A stretch of DNA of 64,000 nucleotides from Polynucleobacter kasalickyi (GTDB taxonomy: Bacteria; Pseudomonadota; Gammaproteobacteria; Burkholderiales; Burkholderiaceae): the NCBI RefSeq assembly GCF_900176405.1, contig NZ_FWXJ01000001.1, positions 310,001 through 374,000 of the forward strand, given 5' to 3'. The notes under the pieces were generated by a model that did no database searches, was not told the DNA's origin, and saw only the letters and a list, made by a program, of their open reading frames with translations. Below are positions 9,156-18,203 of this stretch, one piece after another. Every line of letters begins with the position of its first letter. The first letter of the stretch is position 1. A program made the translations under genes and the position numbers.

Positions 9156-9775
9156 TGGCGGAGTTTGCAAATCCTCTAGAACGCTGGAATTCCCGGTTTG
9201 CAACTACGGATTATTTGTTTGGAGAAGAACCAAACCAATTTTTAAAACAACAACAGTCCTATTTACAAAGTGGCAAAGTCCTGTCGATTGCAGATGGTGA
9301 GGGACGTAATAGCGTGTGGTTGGCGACTTTAGGTTTGACTGTGGATGCTTTTGATTTTTCTGAGAAAGCCTTGCAAAAAGCCTATTTATTAGCCCAAAAA
9401 CACCAAGTAAGTGTTAACTTTACCTGTGCCTCATGGCAAGAGTTTTTATGGCCAGAAGAACAATATGACTATGTTGTAGGGATCTTTTTTCAGTTTGTAA
9501 ACCCAGAAAAACGCTTACAACTTTTCCAGAAGATGATTAACTCTTTAAAAGTAGGAGGTTTGATCATTTTGCAAGGTTATGGCAAAGAGCAATTGCGCTT
9601 TAAAACCGGAGGACCTGGGGAGTTAGATCATTTGTACGAAGAAGAATTGCTACTCAATTTATTACCAAATTTCGAATTCCTAGTCTTAAAAACCTATGAA
9701 TCGGAAATTGCCGAAGGTAGTGGGCATGCAGGAATGTCTAGTTTAGTTGGTGCTGTAGCACGAAAAATGGCCTAA
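9155..9775 (+). CDS. Class I SAM-dependent methyltransferase (TehB-like)
   Basis: A 206-residue methyltransferase with a Rossmann fold. Motif I is VLSIADGEGRNSVWLA (about residues 46-61), motif II is VDAFDFSEKAL, motif III lies around YDYVVGIFFQFV, and a post-I GLIILQGYGKEQL strand is visible. Length and order match the TehB/methyltransferase-11 group. Substrate unknown. It is translationally coupled to psiE. Confidence 0.82.
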   Translation: MAEFANPLERWNSRFATTDYLFGEEPNQFLKQQQSYLQSGKVLSIADGEGRNSVWLATLGLTVDAFDFSEKALQKAYLLAQKHQVSVNFTCASWQEFLWPEEQYDYVVGIFFQFVNPEKRLQLFQKMINSLKVGGLIILQGYGKEQLRFKTGGPGELDHLYEEELLLNLLPNFEFLVLKTYESEIAEGSGHAGMSSLVGAVARKMA

Positions 9776-10000
9776 TTTTTGTCCAAAAACACCATTTTGT
9801 GCAAATTTTGGTGGCCTGAGATCTTATCTTGTTGAAATTAAAGCATTTCTCTGCAAAAAACTGGCTCTGATAATTTACACATCTTAAATCCTTCTTCTAA
9901 GAATGGTTTATCCTAGAGAAATCGAAATATTTGGTAATAGTAATGGTACTTTCCAAATACACAATCAAGTCGTTTAGATAAAAAATTTAGGGTGAAGAGT

Positions 10001-11677
10001 TTGAAAGATAAAAATCAAATGCAATTGAGTCAGCAAAACGATCAATATGACTTAATTGTGGTCGGTGCGGGTTTAGCTGGATTAACTGTAGCTCTTGAAG
10101 TTGCCTCTCACAAGAAAATCGCCATCTTAGCCAAGCGTCAATTAACCGAAGCAGCAACAGCTTGGGCACAAGGTGGAATCGTCGGTGTATTGGATAAAAA
10201 AGATAGTTTTGAGTCTCATATTGGGGATACGCTTGAGGCGGGAGCTGGGATTGTTTCAGAATCAACCGCACGCTATATCGCTGAAAATAGCTTCAACGCG
10301 ATTGAATGGTTAGTTGAGCAGGGCGTTGAATTTACTACGGATCCAGAGGGTCCATTAGGCTTGCATTTAACGAGAGAGGGTGGACATACCCATCGTCGAA
10401 TTGCGCATGCGGCTGATGCTACTGGTAAGGCTATCCATGACGCACTCCTTGCTAAAGTAAAAAATCATCCCAATATTGATTTGCTTGAGCACTGGATTGC
10501 ACTCGATTTAATCACGAACCGACACCTAGTACAAAAACCGAATAAAGACTATAAAAAATCAATTCAAAAAGATCAGTGTTTAGGGGTTTACGCCTTAGAT
10601 ATTAAAGAAAACAAAGTGAAGACATTAACGGCTGATGCCGTGGTTTTAGCGACTGGTGGCGTTGGTAAAGTCTATAAATATACGACTAACCCAGATACCT
10701 CTACTGGCGACGGAATTGCCATGGCCTGGCGTGCTGGCTGTCGGGTTGGCAATATGGAGTTCATGCAATTCCATCCAACTTGTTTATACCATCCTGAAGA
10801 AAGAAGTTTTCTGATTACCGAAGCTTTAAGAGGTGAGGGCGGTCAACTTAAGTTACCTGATGGCACGAGATTTATGGCGGACCATGATGAGAGAATGGAA
10901 CTTGCGCCTAGGGATATTGTGGCTCGTGCAATTGATTTTGAAATTAAAAAGCATGGTCTTGAGTATGTCTTGTTAGATGCCACCCATTTGGGAGCTGACT
11001 TTCTAAAGGAACACTTTCCAACGATTTATGCAAAGTGTTTATCGGTTGGGATCGATATTACGAAACAAGCTATTCCAGTCGTTCCTGCAGCACACTACAC
11101 ATGCGGTGGGGTAGTGACTGATTTAAATGGACAAACCGACTTGCCACATTTGTATTCGGTTGGAGAAGCAACTTGCACGGGATTACATGGCGCTAATCGC
11201 TTGGCTAGTAACTCTTTATTAGAGTGTGTGGTAATTGGCAAATCTACGGCCAAAAAAATCTTGGAAGAGCATCAATCTTCCATTCCCTTAGTAAAACAAT
11301 GGGATGATAGTCAAGTGGAGGATGCTGACGAATTAGTGGTCATTTCACATAACTGGGATGAACTCAGATCTCTCATGTGGAACTACGTTGGCATCGTAAG
11401 AACAACACGTCGTCTTGAACGTGCCTTACACCGCATTGAATTTCTGAAGACAGAGGTTGATGAGTATTATTCGAATTTTAAAGTGAACCGTGATTTAATC
11501 GAATTGCGCAACCTGTTAGATTGCGCTGAATTAATTGTTCGCTCAGCACTTGCTAGAAAAGAAAGTCGTGGCTTACATTACAACCGCGACTACCCTGATA
11601 CATTTGCAGTCTCTTACCCAACCATCCTGACCCCTGTTCGGAAGAAAGATGGTATTAAAGTTGCTGAAGAAGCATAA
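10001..11677 (+). CDS. nadB: L-aspartate oxidase
   Basis: FAD enzyme that oxidises L-aspartate to iminoaspartate, the first step of de novo NAD synthesis. Near the N-terminus is the dinucleotide-binding GAGLAGLTVALE. Further on come RHTHRRIAHAAD-like substrate and flavin residues (GGHTHRRIAHAADATG), LATGGVGKVY, and the C-terminal HGANRLASNSLLEC motif shared with succinate dehydrogenase flavoproteins. The start is uncertain: TTG 10001 has AGGG about 8 bases upstream, while GTG 9992 and ATG 10019 are in frame but lack a good ribosome site. It faces nadC and nadA on the other strand. Confidence 0.95.
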   Translation: MKDKNQMQLSQQNDQYDLIVVGAGLAGLTVALEVASHKKIAILAKRQLTEAATAWAQGGIVGVLDKKDSFESHIGDTLEAGAGIVSESTARYIAENSFNAIEWLVEQGVEFTTDPEGPLGLHLTREGGHTHRRIAHAADATGKAIHDALLAKVKNHPNIDLLEHWIALDLITNRHLVQKPNKDYKKSIQKDQCLGVYALDIKENKVKTLTADAVVLATGGVGKVYKYTTNPDTSTGDGIAMAWRAGCRVGNMEFMQFHPTCLYHPEERSFLITEALRGEGGQLKLPDGTRFMADHDERMELAPRDIVARAIDFEIKKHGLEYVLLDATHLGADFLKEHFPTIYAKCLSVGIDITKQAIPVVPAAHYTCGGVVTDLNGQTDLPHLYSVGEATCTGLHGANRLASNSLLECVVIGKSTAKKILEEHQSSIPLVKQWDDSQVEDADELVVISHNWDELRSLMWNYVGIVRTTRRLERALHRIEFLKTEVDEYYSNFKVNRDLIELRNLLDCAELIVRSALARKESRGLHYNRDYPDTFAVSYPTILTPVRKKDGIKVAEEA

Positions 11678-11682
11678 ATAGC

Positions 11683-12555
11683 TTATTCAATGCGAGCAAT
11701 GACTCGCATTGAATAGTCAATCGCTTCCACATTTTTGGTAAGTTTTCCGCTTGAGATCCGATCGACTCCGGTCATCGCAATTTTTCTCAGTTGCTCGATA
11801 TCGACACCACCGGAAACCTCTAACAGAGCGCGTCCTTGATTGATTTCGACTGCTTGACGCATTTGCTCTAAGCTGAAATCATCAATCAAAATACTTTGTG
11901 CACCAGCAGCTAAAGCTTCTTCCATTTCTGTAATAGATTCCACTTCAACTTGAATACTTACATTTGCATTTAAACCAATTGCAGCCTTAACGGCCGCTGT
12001 AATACTACCCGCTGCCATGATATGGTTTTCTTTAATTAAAATGCCATCCCATAAGGCCATGCGGTGATTGTGTCCACCACCAATTCGAACGGCATATTTT
12101 TGGGCCTGGCGCAAACCCGGTAAGGTTTTTCTGGTATCCAACATCTTGCAACCCTTTGGATTCACTTGGATATCTGCAATCGCTTGCATATAGGAATGGG
12201 TAACGCTAGCTGTATAGGACAATGTTTGTAAGAAATTCAGAGCAGGCCGTTCCGCCGAAAGAATGGCTCTGCCATTGCTAATAATCGTGCATACAACGGC
12301 ACGATCAGGCATCACATCACCCTCAGCAAAATTCCAAGTGATTTTAGCTTGTGGATCTAAACTGAGAACGCACCTATCAAACCAAGGTCGGCCACATAAA
12401 ACGGCGCCATCTTGCTTCACGATGACGTGAGCTTCGACAATCTCATTGCTTGGCACCAGCATGGCTGTCCAGTCAGAGATACCAATATCTTCTAGCAAAG
12501 CATCTTTAACATTACGTTCAATCGCTTGCTCTAGTGTTTCATTGTAGGAAAACAT
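11683..12555 (-). CDS. nadC: Quinolinate phosphoribosyltransferase (carboxylating)
   Basis: Makes nicotinate mononucleotide from quinolinate and PRPP in NAD synthesis. At 290 residues it is normal for NadC. Visible motifs are CGRPWFDRC, LNFLQTLSYTAS, MLDTRKTLPGLR, KYAVRIGGGHNHR and KENH, all in the active site of the family, and the C-terminal SGGVD barrel strand. It lies 24 bases behind nadA in the same direction. The last codons and stop form one arm of a 13-bp inverted repeat (see 11684-11715). Confidence 0.96.
   Translation of the reverse strand: MFSYNETLEQAIERNVKDALLEDIGISDWTAMLVPSNEIVEAHVIVKQDGAVLCGRPWFDRCVLSLDPQAKITWNFAEGDVMPDRAVVCTIISNGRAILSAERPALNFLQTLSYTASVTHSYMQAIADIQVNPKGCKMLDTRKTLPGLRQAQKYAVRIGGGHNHRMALWDGILIKENHIMAAGSITAAVKAAIGLNANVSIQVEVESITEMEEALAAGAQSILIDDFSLEQMRQAVEINQGRALLEVSGGVDIEQLRKIAMTGVDRISSGKLTKNVEAIDYSMRVIARIE
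11684..11715. terminator. 13-bp inverted repeat between converging nadB and nadC
   Basis: The arms 11684-11696 (TATTCAATGCGAG) and 11703-11715 are perfect complements with a 6-base loop. It begins 6 bases after the nadB stop and overlaps the nadC stop and last ten codons. There is no long T run, so it may act as a bidirectional stop or as a 3' stabiliser. Confidence 0.5.
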
Positions 12556-12579
12556 AAATTATTCTTTTAAAAAATGGAT

Positions 12580-13710
12580 TTAGGCAGCACCAATATTTTT
12601 AACAAAGCCATGTTGAGCTTTCGCTAATAAATCCGGATGATTTTTTGTAAAGTCCAACATCCGCTCAATACAGGCCTGTGCCTTACTACGAGTAGATTCT
12701 TCGACGCTAATTGCACCAGCACCGTTTTCTAAGCAATTTAATAAATTGGCGAGTCCATTCATCGCCATCCAAGGGCAATTTGCACAACTTTTACACGTTG
12801 CACTTTGACCAGCAGTTGGTGCTTCAATCAAGGTTTTATTGGGTGCCAACTGACGCATCCGATGCAAAATGCCCTGGTCAGTTGCCACAATATACTCAGA
12901 GGCAGTTCCTTCTACGACGGCTTTGAGCATGGCAGCTGTGGAACCAACCACATCGGCAATCGATACAACACTTGCGGGAGACTCTGGGTGCACTAAAACT
13001 TGCGCATTCGGGTAGCGTTCTTTTAATAACTGTAACTCTTCCGCTTTGAATTCATTGTGCACAATACAGTCGCCATCCCACAAAATCATGTCCGCGCCAG
13101 TTTGTTCTTGGATATATTTGCCTAAGTGTCGATCTGGCGCCCACAGTATTTTCTTGTTTTGTTTTTTAAGTTCGTAAACAATGGCTAGTGCACAAGAGCT
13201 AGTAACCATCCAGTCGGCGCGTGCTTTTACAGCAGCACTGGTATTGGCGTAAACCACCACGGTTCGGTCGGGGTGGGCATCACAAAATTGATTAAACTGT
13301 TCGCTTGGACAGCCCAAATCTAATGAACAGGTTGCATCAAGATCTGGCATCAACACCTTTTTTTGGGGAGATAAAATTTTTGAAGTCTCACCCATGAAAC
13401 GAACCCCAGCCACAATCAAGGTTTGTGCAGGATGTTCCCGACCAAATTTGGCCATTTCCAGTGAGTCAGCAACACAGCCGCCTGTTTCAAGCGCTAAATC
13501 CTGAATATCAGGATCCACATAATAGTGAGCGACAATCACAGCATTTTGTGCTTTTAAAAGACGTTTAATTTTATCTTTGGTGACTGATTTTTCCGCTGCA
13601 TTTAAAGGTGTTGGCGTTTTCGCCCAAGCACTTGCAATACAAGTCGGTCCATCCACGCTAGGTAGTGAAAAATCGTAGCTAATTGCTTGTGGTTCTGCTG
13701 ATAAAGTCAT
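12580..13710 (-). CDS. nadA: Quinolinate synthase (4Fe-4S)
   Basis: Condenses iminoaspartate with dihydroxyacetone phosphate to quinolinate. The 376 residues include the family blocks [33 protein letters not shown] and [13 protein letters not shown]. The cluster-binding cysteines are placed as in NadA: C128 ([10 protein letters not shown]), C215 (GDCIVHNEF) and the C-terminal CKSCANC at 306-312. With nadC downstream and nadB opposite, the complete aspartate-to-NaMN route is present. The gene leads the nadA-nadC operon. Confidence 0.96.
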   Translation of the reverse strand: MTLSAEPQAISYDFSLPSVDGPTCIASAWAKTPTPLNAAEKSVTKDKIKRLLKAQNAVIVAHYYVDPDIQDLALETGGCVADSLEMAKFGREHPAQTLIVAGVRFMGETSKILSPQKKVLMPDLDATCSLDLGCPSEQFNQFCDAHPDRTVVVYANTSAAVKARADWMVTSSCALAIVYELKKQNKKILWAPDRHLGKYIQEQTGADMILWDGDCIVHNEFKAEELQLLKERYPNAQVLVHPESPASVVSIADVVGSTAAMLKAVVEGTASEYIVATDQGILHRMRQLAPNKTLIEAPTAGQSATCKSCANCPWMAMNGLANLLNCLENGAGAISVEESTRSKAQACIERMLDFTKNHPDLLAKAQHGFVKNIGAA

Positions 13711-13781
13711 AAGAATAAGATTTCAAAAGTGGAGCATCTATCGAAGTCTTATTTTCTCATGACTTTACAACTTAGTGGTTT

Positions 13782-15173
13782 TCAAAAAGGTAGTTTTGCA
13801 TCTGGTTTAGCTGCCAAAATCACTTTTTTGAAATCTGCTTGAATTCTGGCAATAGCGACTTCTGAATCCGCTTCAAAGCGCATGACTACTACTGGGGTCG
13901 TGTTTGAGGGTCTTGCTAAGCCAAAACCATCTGCATATTCAACCCGGATACCATCAATGGTGTTCACGGTCAATGCATCATCAAAACTTGCATTGGCTTT
14001 GATGGTATCTAATAAGCTGAAGGGTTCGCCTTCCATGCATGGAATCTGTAACTCTGGTGTGCAAATAGCATTCGGTAAGTTATTGAGCGTGGCATTTGGA
14101 TCTTGTTCTTGAGACAGAATCTCAAGAAGACGGGCACCTGTGTATAAACCATCATCAAATCCGTACCAACGATCTTTAAAGAAAATATGACCACTCATTT
14201 CACCCGCTAAAGGAGCACCAGTTTCTTTGAGTTTTGCTTTTACTAGAGAGTGACCCGTTTTCCACATCGTGGCTTTACCACCATGTTGTTCAACCCAGAT
14301 ACCTAAGTTACGCGTACATTTCACATCATAAATAATTTCGCCACCGGGATTTCTTGATAAAACATCTTTGGCAAACAACATCATTTGACGATCTGGGAAA
14401 ATCACTGATCCATCTTTAGTAACAACGCCTAAACGGTCTGCATCCCCATCAAAGGCTAAACCAAGTTCAGCATCTGATTTGGTTAATTCCACCATCAGGT
14501 CTTGTAGGTTTTCTAAATGCGCTGGATCTGGATGATGATTTGGGAAGTTTCCATCGACTTCGCAAAATAGTTCAGTCACTTCACAGCCTAAGGCACGGAA
14601 TAGTTTCCCAGCAAAAGCACCACCTACACCGTTGCCACAATCAACCACAATCTTCATTGGGCGTTTGAGCTTGACGTCGCTCGTGATTCTTGCCAAATAA
14701 GTTGGGAAAATATCAAAATCTTCCCGAGTACCATCCATCGTTGGCGCAAACTTTAGGTCGATAATGCGTTGATAGAGGGCTTTAATTTGCTCACCATAAA
14801 TTGCTTGACCACCCAAAACCATTTTGAAGCCGTTGTAGTCAGGAGGATTATGGCTACCGGTAATCATGATGCCCGATTTTGCTTGGACGCCATTAATAGG
14901 CACATTTGTTCCAAAGTAAACCATCGGTGTAGCAACCACCCCTAAATCAATCACATGTAAACCAACGGACATCAGTCCTTCAGTTAATCCTAGCATTAAA
15001 TCAGGACCAGATAAACGGCCATCGCGACCAACGACTACCGTCTTCTCACCCATTTCAACCATGCATGAACCAAAGGCCTGGCCAATTTGCATTGCGACAT
15101 GGCGATCTAGTGTTTTATCAATGATGCCTCTGATGTCATAGGCTTTAAAAATGGATGGTGATAGTGACAGCAT
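13782..15173 (-). CDS. Phosphomannomutase/phosphoglucomutase (AlgC/ManB type)
   Basis: Alpha-D-phosphohexomutase of 463 residues that interconverts hexose 1- and 6-phosphates for sugar nucleotide and polysaccharide synthesis. The phosphoserine loop is TGSHNPPDYNGFKM (Ser107), the Mg loop FDGDADR (Asp 242, 244, 246) and the sugar loop GEMSGH (324-329). The C-terminal RPSNTTPVVVMRFE phosphate-binding loop is present. It follows pgi by 27 bases, so the two hexose phosphate enzymes probably form one transcript. Confidence 0.94.
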   Translation of the reverse strand: MLSLSPSIFKAYDIRGIIDKTLDRHVAMQIGQAFGSCMVEMGEKTVVVGRDGRLSGPDLMLGLTEGLMSVGLHVIDLGVVATPMVYFGTNVPINGVQAKSGIMITGSHNPPDYNGFKMVLGGQAIYGEQIKALYQRIIDLKFAPTMDGTREDFDIFPTYLARITSDVKLKRPMKIVVDCGNGVGGAFAGKLFRALGCEVTELFCEVDGNFPNHHPDPAHLENLQDLMVELTKSDAELGLAFDGDADRLGVVTKDGSVIFPDRQMMLFAKDVLSRNPGGEIIYDVKCTRNLGIWVEQHGGKATMWKTGHSLVKAKLKETGAPLAGEMSGHIFFKDRWYGFDDGLYTGARLLEILSQEQDPNATLNNLPNAICTPELQIPCMEGEPFSLLDTIKANASFDDALTVNTIDGIRVEYADGFGLARPSNTTPVVVMRFEADSEVAIARIQADFKKVILAAKPDAKLPF

Positions 15174-15200
15174 GATTTTCCTAAATGTATTTGAAATAAG

Positions 15201-16676
15201 TTATGGGAGATTAAACCACTGAATACGCGATTTGGTAATGTCATCAAAACCAGCCAGTAAATTGGTATCTTCAGGATTTGCTAAAGCTTGATCAATTGGT
15301 TTTGCTAATTTTTTACCGAGTTCAACTCCTGGTTGATCGAAGGAGTTCACTCCATAGAGAACCCCGAGACAAAATGTGCGGTGTTCATATAAGGCCATTA
15401 ATGCACCTAAGTTATAGGCATCCAAACGCGCTAACCAAATGAGAGTGTTTGGTCTATTCCCAGAATAAGTGTGGTTTTGATCAGTGGGGTGCCGAAAACC
15501 TTGGGCGAGTGCTTGGGACTGGGCTAAACAATTAGCAATTAATTGACGATGATGTTCTTCAGCACAGGGTAAATTACTCAAGGGTGCCTTAATTGCGATG
15601 AAGTCAACGGGGACCACTTGAGTACCTTGATGAAGCATTTGAAAGTAGGAATGTTGCGCATTAGTACCCGCTGAACCAAACACGCTAACTGAACTCGTGG
15701 CAACAGGTTGATGATCTAGCCCAAAAGTCTTTCCATTGCTTTCCATTTCTAACTGTTGAAGCCATGTTGGGAATAGGTTCAAAGCCTGGGCATAAGGAAT
15801 AATCGCTTGCGATTTGACGTCACGCTTTAATTGATTACGATACAGAGATAGCGCTAATGCTAGTGGTTGATTTTGTTCAATCGGAGCATTTAAAAAATGT
15901 TGATCCATGGCATGAGCGCCTGCCAAGAACTGTTTAAAAGTATCAAACCCAAACTTTAAGGCGATTGGCAGCCCGACAGCTGACCAGACAGAAAATCTGC
16001 CGCCCACCCAATCCCAAAAGGGCAAAATATTTTCTTCTTTGACACCAAACTGTAATGCCGCATCGGTATTGGTGGTCACTGCATACAGCAAATTGGAAAG
16101 TTGAGTTTTTGTGAGCTTGGCTTCTGTTAACCACTTCAAAACAGACTGGGCATTTTGCATGGTTTCTAGGGTTGTAAATGTTTTCGAGACAATAATCACC
16201 CTAGTACTTTGTGGTTTTGCCCGCGCAAGCGTTCTTGCTAAGTCTGCGCTATCAATATTCGACAAAAAATGAACATTTACGGAGGTCTTTGCTACAGAGT
16301 CATCAGTCCACAATGCATCACAGACCAAGCGTGGTCCAAAATCAGAACCACCGATGCCAATATGAATAATGTCAGTAATACCGACAAATTTATTACAACA
16401 TTGTTCTATTTGGCGCCAAACTGTTTGAATGGCAGGCATGATATCTTCGCCATCCACTAGGACGGGATCACCTTGCAAATTACGCAGTGCAGTATGAAGT
16501 ACTGCACGGTTTTCTGATTGATTGATTTTTTTGCCAGAGAAAAGGGCCTTCCTCTTTTCAGAGAAGCCTTTTTTTTCAACAATATCAAATAATTCTCGCC
16601 ATTGAAAACTGTTGATGCCTTGATAAAGGGTATCAACATAAAGTGGGGATTCAGTATTGTGTGCGGTATTTGTCAT
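15201..16676 (-). CDS. pgi: Glucose-6-phosphate isomerase
   Basis: Interconverts glucose 6-phosphate and fructose 6-phosphate. At 491 residues it is shorter than E. coli Pgi but normal for this group. Motifs seen are IGIGGSDFGPRL, VSKTFTTLETM, the GGRFSVWSAVGL signature, MESNGK, GSAGTNAQHSYFQMLHQG and the C-terminal NSFDQPGVELGK. It is the first gene of a pgi-phosphohexomutase pair. Confidence 0.97.
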   Translation of the reverse strand: MTNTAHNTESPLYVDTLYQGINSFQWRELFDIVEKKGFSEKRKALFSGKKINQSENRAVLHTALRNLQGDPVLVDGEDIMPAIQTVWRQIEQCCNKFVGITDIIHIGIGGSDFGPRLVCDALWTDDSVAKTSVNVHFLSNIDSADLARTLARAKPQSTRVIIVSKTFTTLETMQNAQSVLKWLTEAKLTKTQLSNLLYAVTTNTDAALQFGVKEENILPFWDWVGGRFSVWSAVGLPIALKFGFDTFKQFLAGAHAMDQHFLNAPIEQNQPLALALSLYRNQLKRDVKSQAIIPYAQALNLFPTWLQQLEMESNGKTFGLDHQPVATSSVSVFGSAGTNAQHSYFQMLHQGTQVVPVDFIAIKAPLSNLPCAEEHHRQLIANCLAQSQALAQGFRHPTDQNHTYSGNRPNTLIWLARLDAYNLGALMALYEHRTFCLGVLYGVNSFDQPGVELGKKLAKPIDQALANPEDTNLLAGFDDITKSRIQWFNLP

Positions 16677-16866
16677 GTGTACTTATTCTAGCAATCTATT
16701 GTTGCTACTCATTGAAATCTAAAGATAAAAAACTCAATAAAACAGCACAACTGTGCAAAACTTAACCAGTAATAAGAATAATACAGACTAAAAAATATTT
16801 TTACAGTTATAATACTTCACTGTAGTGCAAACCAATCATTGTTCAATACGATGTTTATCCTACGCG

Positions 16867-16956
16867 GGAAGCTTGGCAGAGCGGTTGAATGCATCAGTCT
16901 TGAAAACTGACGAGGATTAACGTCCTCCGTGAGTTCGAATCTCACAGCTTCCGCCA
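16867..16956 (+). tRNA. tRNA-Ser (anticodon TGA)
   Basis: A 90-base class II tRNA with acceptor GGAAGCT pairing AGCTTCC, anticodon loop CTTGAAA in a CAGT/ACTG stem (anticodon TGA, serine), a long variable arm (GAGGATTAACGTCCTC), a GTTCGAATC T-arm and an encoded CCA at 16954-16956. Its 3' end faces the fitAB toxin-antitoxin genes. Confidence 0.97.
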
Positions 16957-17079
16957 TTACCTCTTATTCCAAAGAATAAAAAATCGGCTCTTCACCATCA
17001 TCTGGGTGGGGGCGTTGATTGATACGTTGAGTCCATTTCATCTAAACAAAGCAATTTAACCTTATTTTCTCTATTGGTT

Positions 17080-17124
17080 TTGTTAGCTTTAATCATTTCA
17101 CCTATAATGCTATCATTGATATCA
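17080..17124 (+). promoter_or_regulatory. fitAB promoter and FitA-type operator
   Basis: A near-consensus sigma-70 promoter: TTGTTA at 17080-17085, 17 bases, then TATAAT at 17103-17108. Overlapping the end of the -10 box is TGCTATCA (17108-17115), one base, then TGATATCA (17117-17124), a near-perfect inverted repeat. TGCTATCA is the half-site recalled for gonococcal FitA, although the known operator has a longer gap between its two halves. The position suits autorepression by the FitA-FitB complex. Confidence 0.7.
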
Positions 17125-17141
17125 AATTTAGGGTGAATACG

Positions 17142-17381
17142 ATGGCATCTGTCACTGTTCGTAACTTATCTGATGAAACGCATCGTGCTTTGCGGGTCCG
17201 TGCTGCTATGCATGGTCGTAGTACGGAGGCTGAAATCAGATCAATCCTCGAAGGCGCAGTCCGCCCAGAGAGTAGAATTAAGCTAGGTAGCTTGCTGGCT
17301 GAGATTGGCCGTGAGGTTGGAGGTTTTGATATTGAGATAGAGCGTGATAAAACGCCAAGCGAACCGATGAGTTTTGAATGA
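17142..17381 (+). CDS. fitA: FitA/VapB-type ribbon-helix-helix antitoxin
   Basis: Antitoxin of 79 residues. The ribbon-helix-helix DNA-binding part is residues 1-45 (MASVTVRNLSDETHRALRVR, then GRSTEAEIRSIL), and the C-terminal part is the extended toxin-binding tail ending PSEPMSFE. A GTG at 17133 is in frame, but AGGG at 17129-17132 is correctly spaced for ATG 17142. It overlaps the toxin gene by four bases. The module is more GC-rich than its surroundings, suggesting transfer. Confidence 0.9.
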   Translation: MASVTVRNLSDETHRALRVRAAMHGRSTEAEIRSILEGAVRPESRIKLGSLLAEIGREVGGFDIEIERDKTPSEPMSFE

Positions 17382-17806
17382 TCTTGCTTGATACCAATAT
17401 TATTTCTGAAGCTCTTAAAACAGCCAGAGACCAAAGCGTTCTTGCTTGGTTGGATGCACAAATGATTGAAACTCTGTACCTTTCGACAATCAGTCTGGCT
17501 GAAATTCGTTTTGGTATCGCGGTTTTGCCGGATGGGAAGCGTCGTGACACGCTTCATTCTACATTCGAGCAACGAGTGTTACCTTTGTTCTCTGAGCGCA
17601 TTCTGCCGTTTAATGAAGCCGCGTCTCAATTTTATGCAATCCTTCGCTCAAGGGCTCGAGCCTCTGGACTCGCTATTGCTACCGCAGATGGATATATCGC
17701 AGCTATTGCTGCGGCAAATAATTTTGCGGTTGCCACTCGCGACACATCACCTTTCGCGGCTGCTGGTCTTAAAGTCATCAATCCTTGGAAAAGTTTTGGG
17801 AATTAA
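17378..17806 (+). CDS. fitB: FitB/VapC-type PIN-domain toxin
   Basis: PIN-domain ribonuclease toxin of 142 residues. The metal-binding acidic residues are D5 (ILLDTNIISE), E42 (LAEIRFG), D104 (ATADGYIAA) and D122 (ATRDTSPF), the same positions recalled for gonococcal FitB. The full length and intact active site suggest a working toxin held by the upstream antitoxin (ATGA overlap). Confidence 0.92.
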   Translation: MILLDTNIISEALKTARDQSVLAWLDAQMIETLYLSTISLAEIRFGIAVLPDGKRRDTLHSTFEQRVLPLFSERILPFNEAASQFYAILRSRARASGLAIATADGYIAAIAAANNFAVATRDTSPFAAAGLKVINPWKSFGN

Positions 17807-18203
17807 ATACCAACTAAAAATGGCTCATCACCATCATCGGGGGATGAGCATAATTAGAAACCTTTCCATACCAGGAGCCTAAAACGAAGAATCTTGGTCT
17901 GTAGTTTTGGAAATTCCTAAAACCAGTAGCTCTTCAAAAAATCATTTTCATTTAAAAATAGAAAAACTCTGTGATTTCGTTAGATTTTGAAAATTACCAC
18001 CCTCGAACAACAATAGGTATTAACTTGAAAAGAGTACTTTTGGGGATGATTTTTTCCCCAGATTAATCAAATTAATCAATTAATTGCAATAGTACCTAAA
18101 GAAAATTACTATAAAAAATTAACACTACTTTGGTTCAAGGAATGGAGCTTTGCTAGAATACATCACAATAAAACTTATAAATTAGATGACTAAGTGGGGC
18201 ATT
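17807..18203. other. Intergenic region after fitAB, with hairpins
   Basis: No gene is supported. GCTCATC at 17823-17829 can pair with GATGAGC at 17843-17849, just behind fitB, as a possible terminator without a T run. TGGGG at 18041-18045 and CCCCA at 18056-18060 flank a T-rich loop. The rest is AT-rich and should carry the promoter of the HD-GYP gene. Confidence 0.45.

Noticed and set aside
9776..10000. Riboswitch or NAD-responsive leader before nadB
   Set aside because: No recognisable riboswitch core or consistent stem structure was seen.
17102..17572. 156-codon open frame antisense to fitAB
   Set aside because: It is a shadow of two clearly recognised genes; its composition mirrors their codon pattern.
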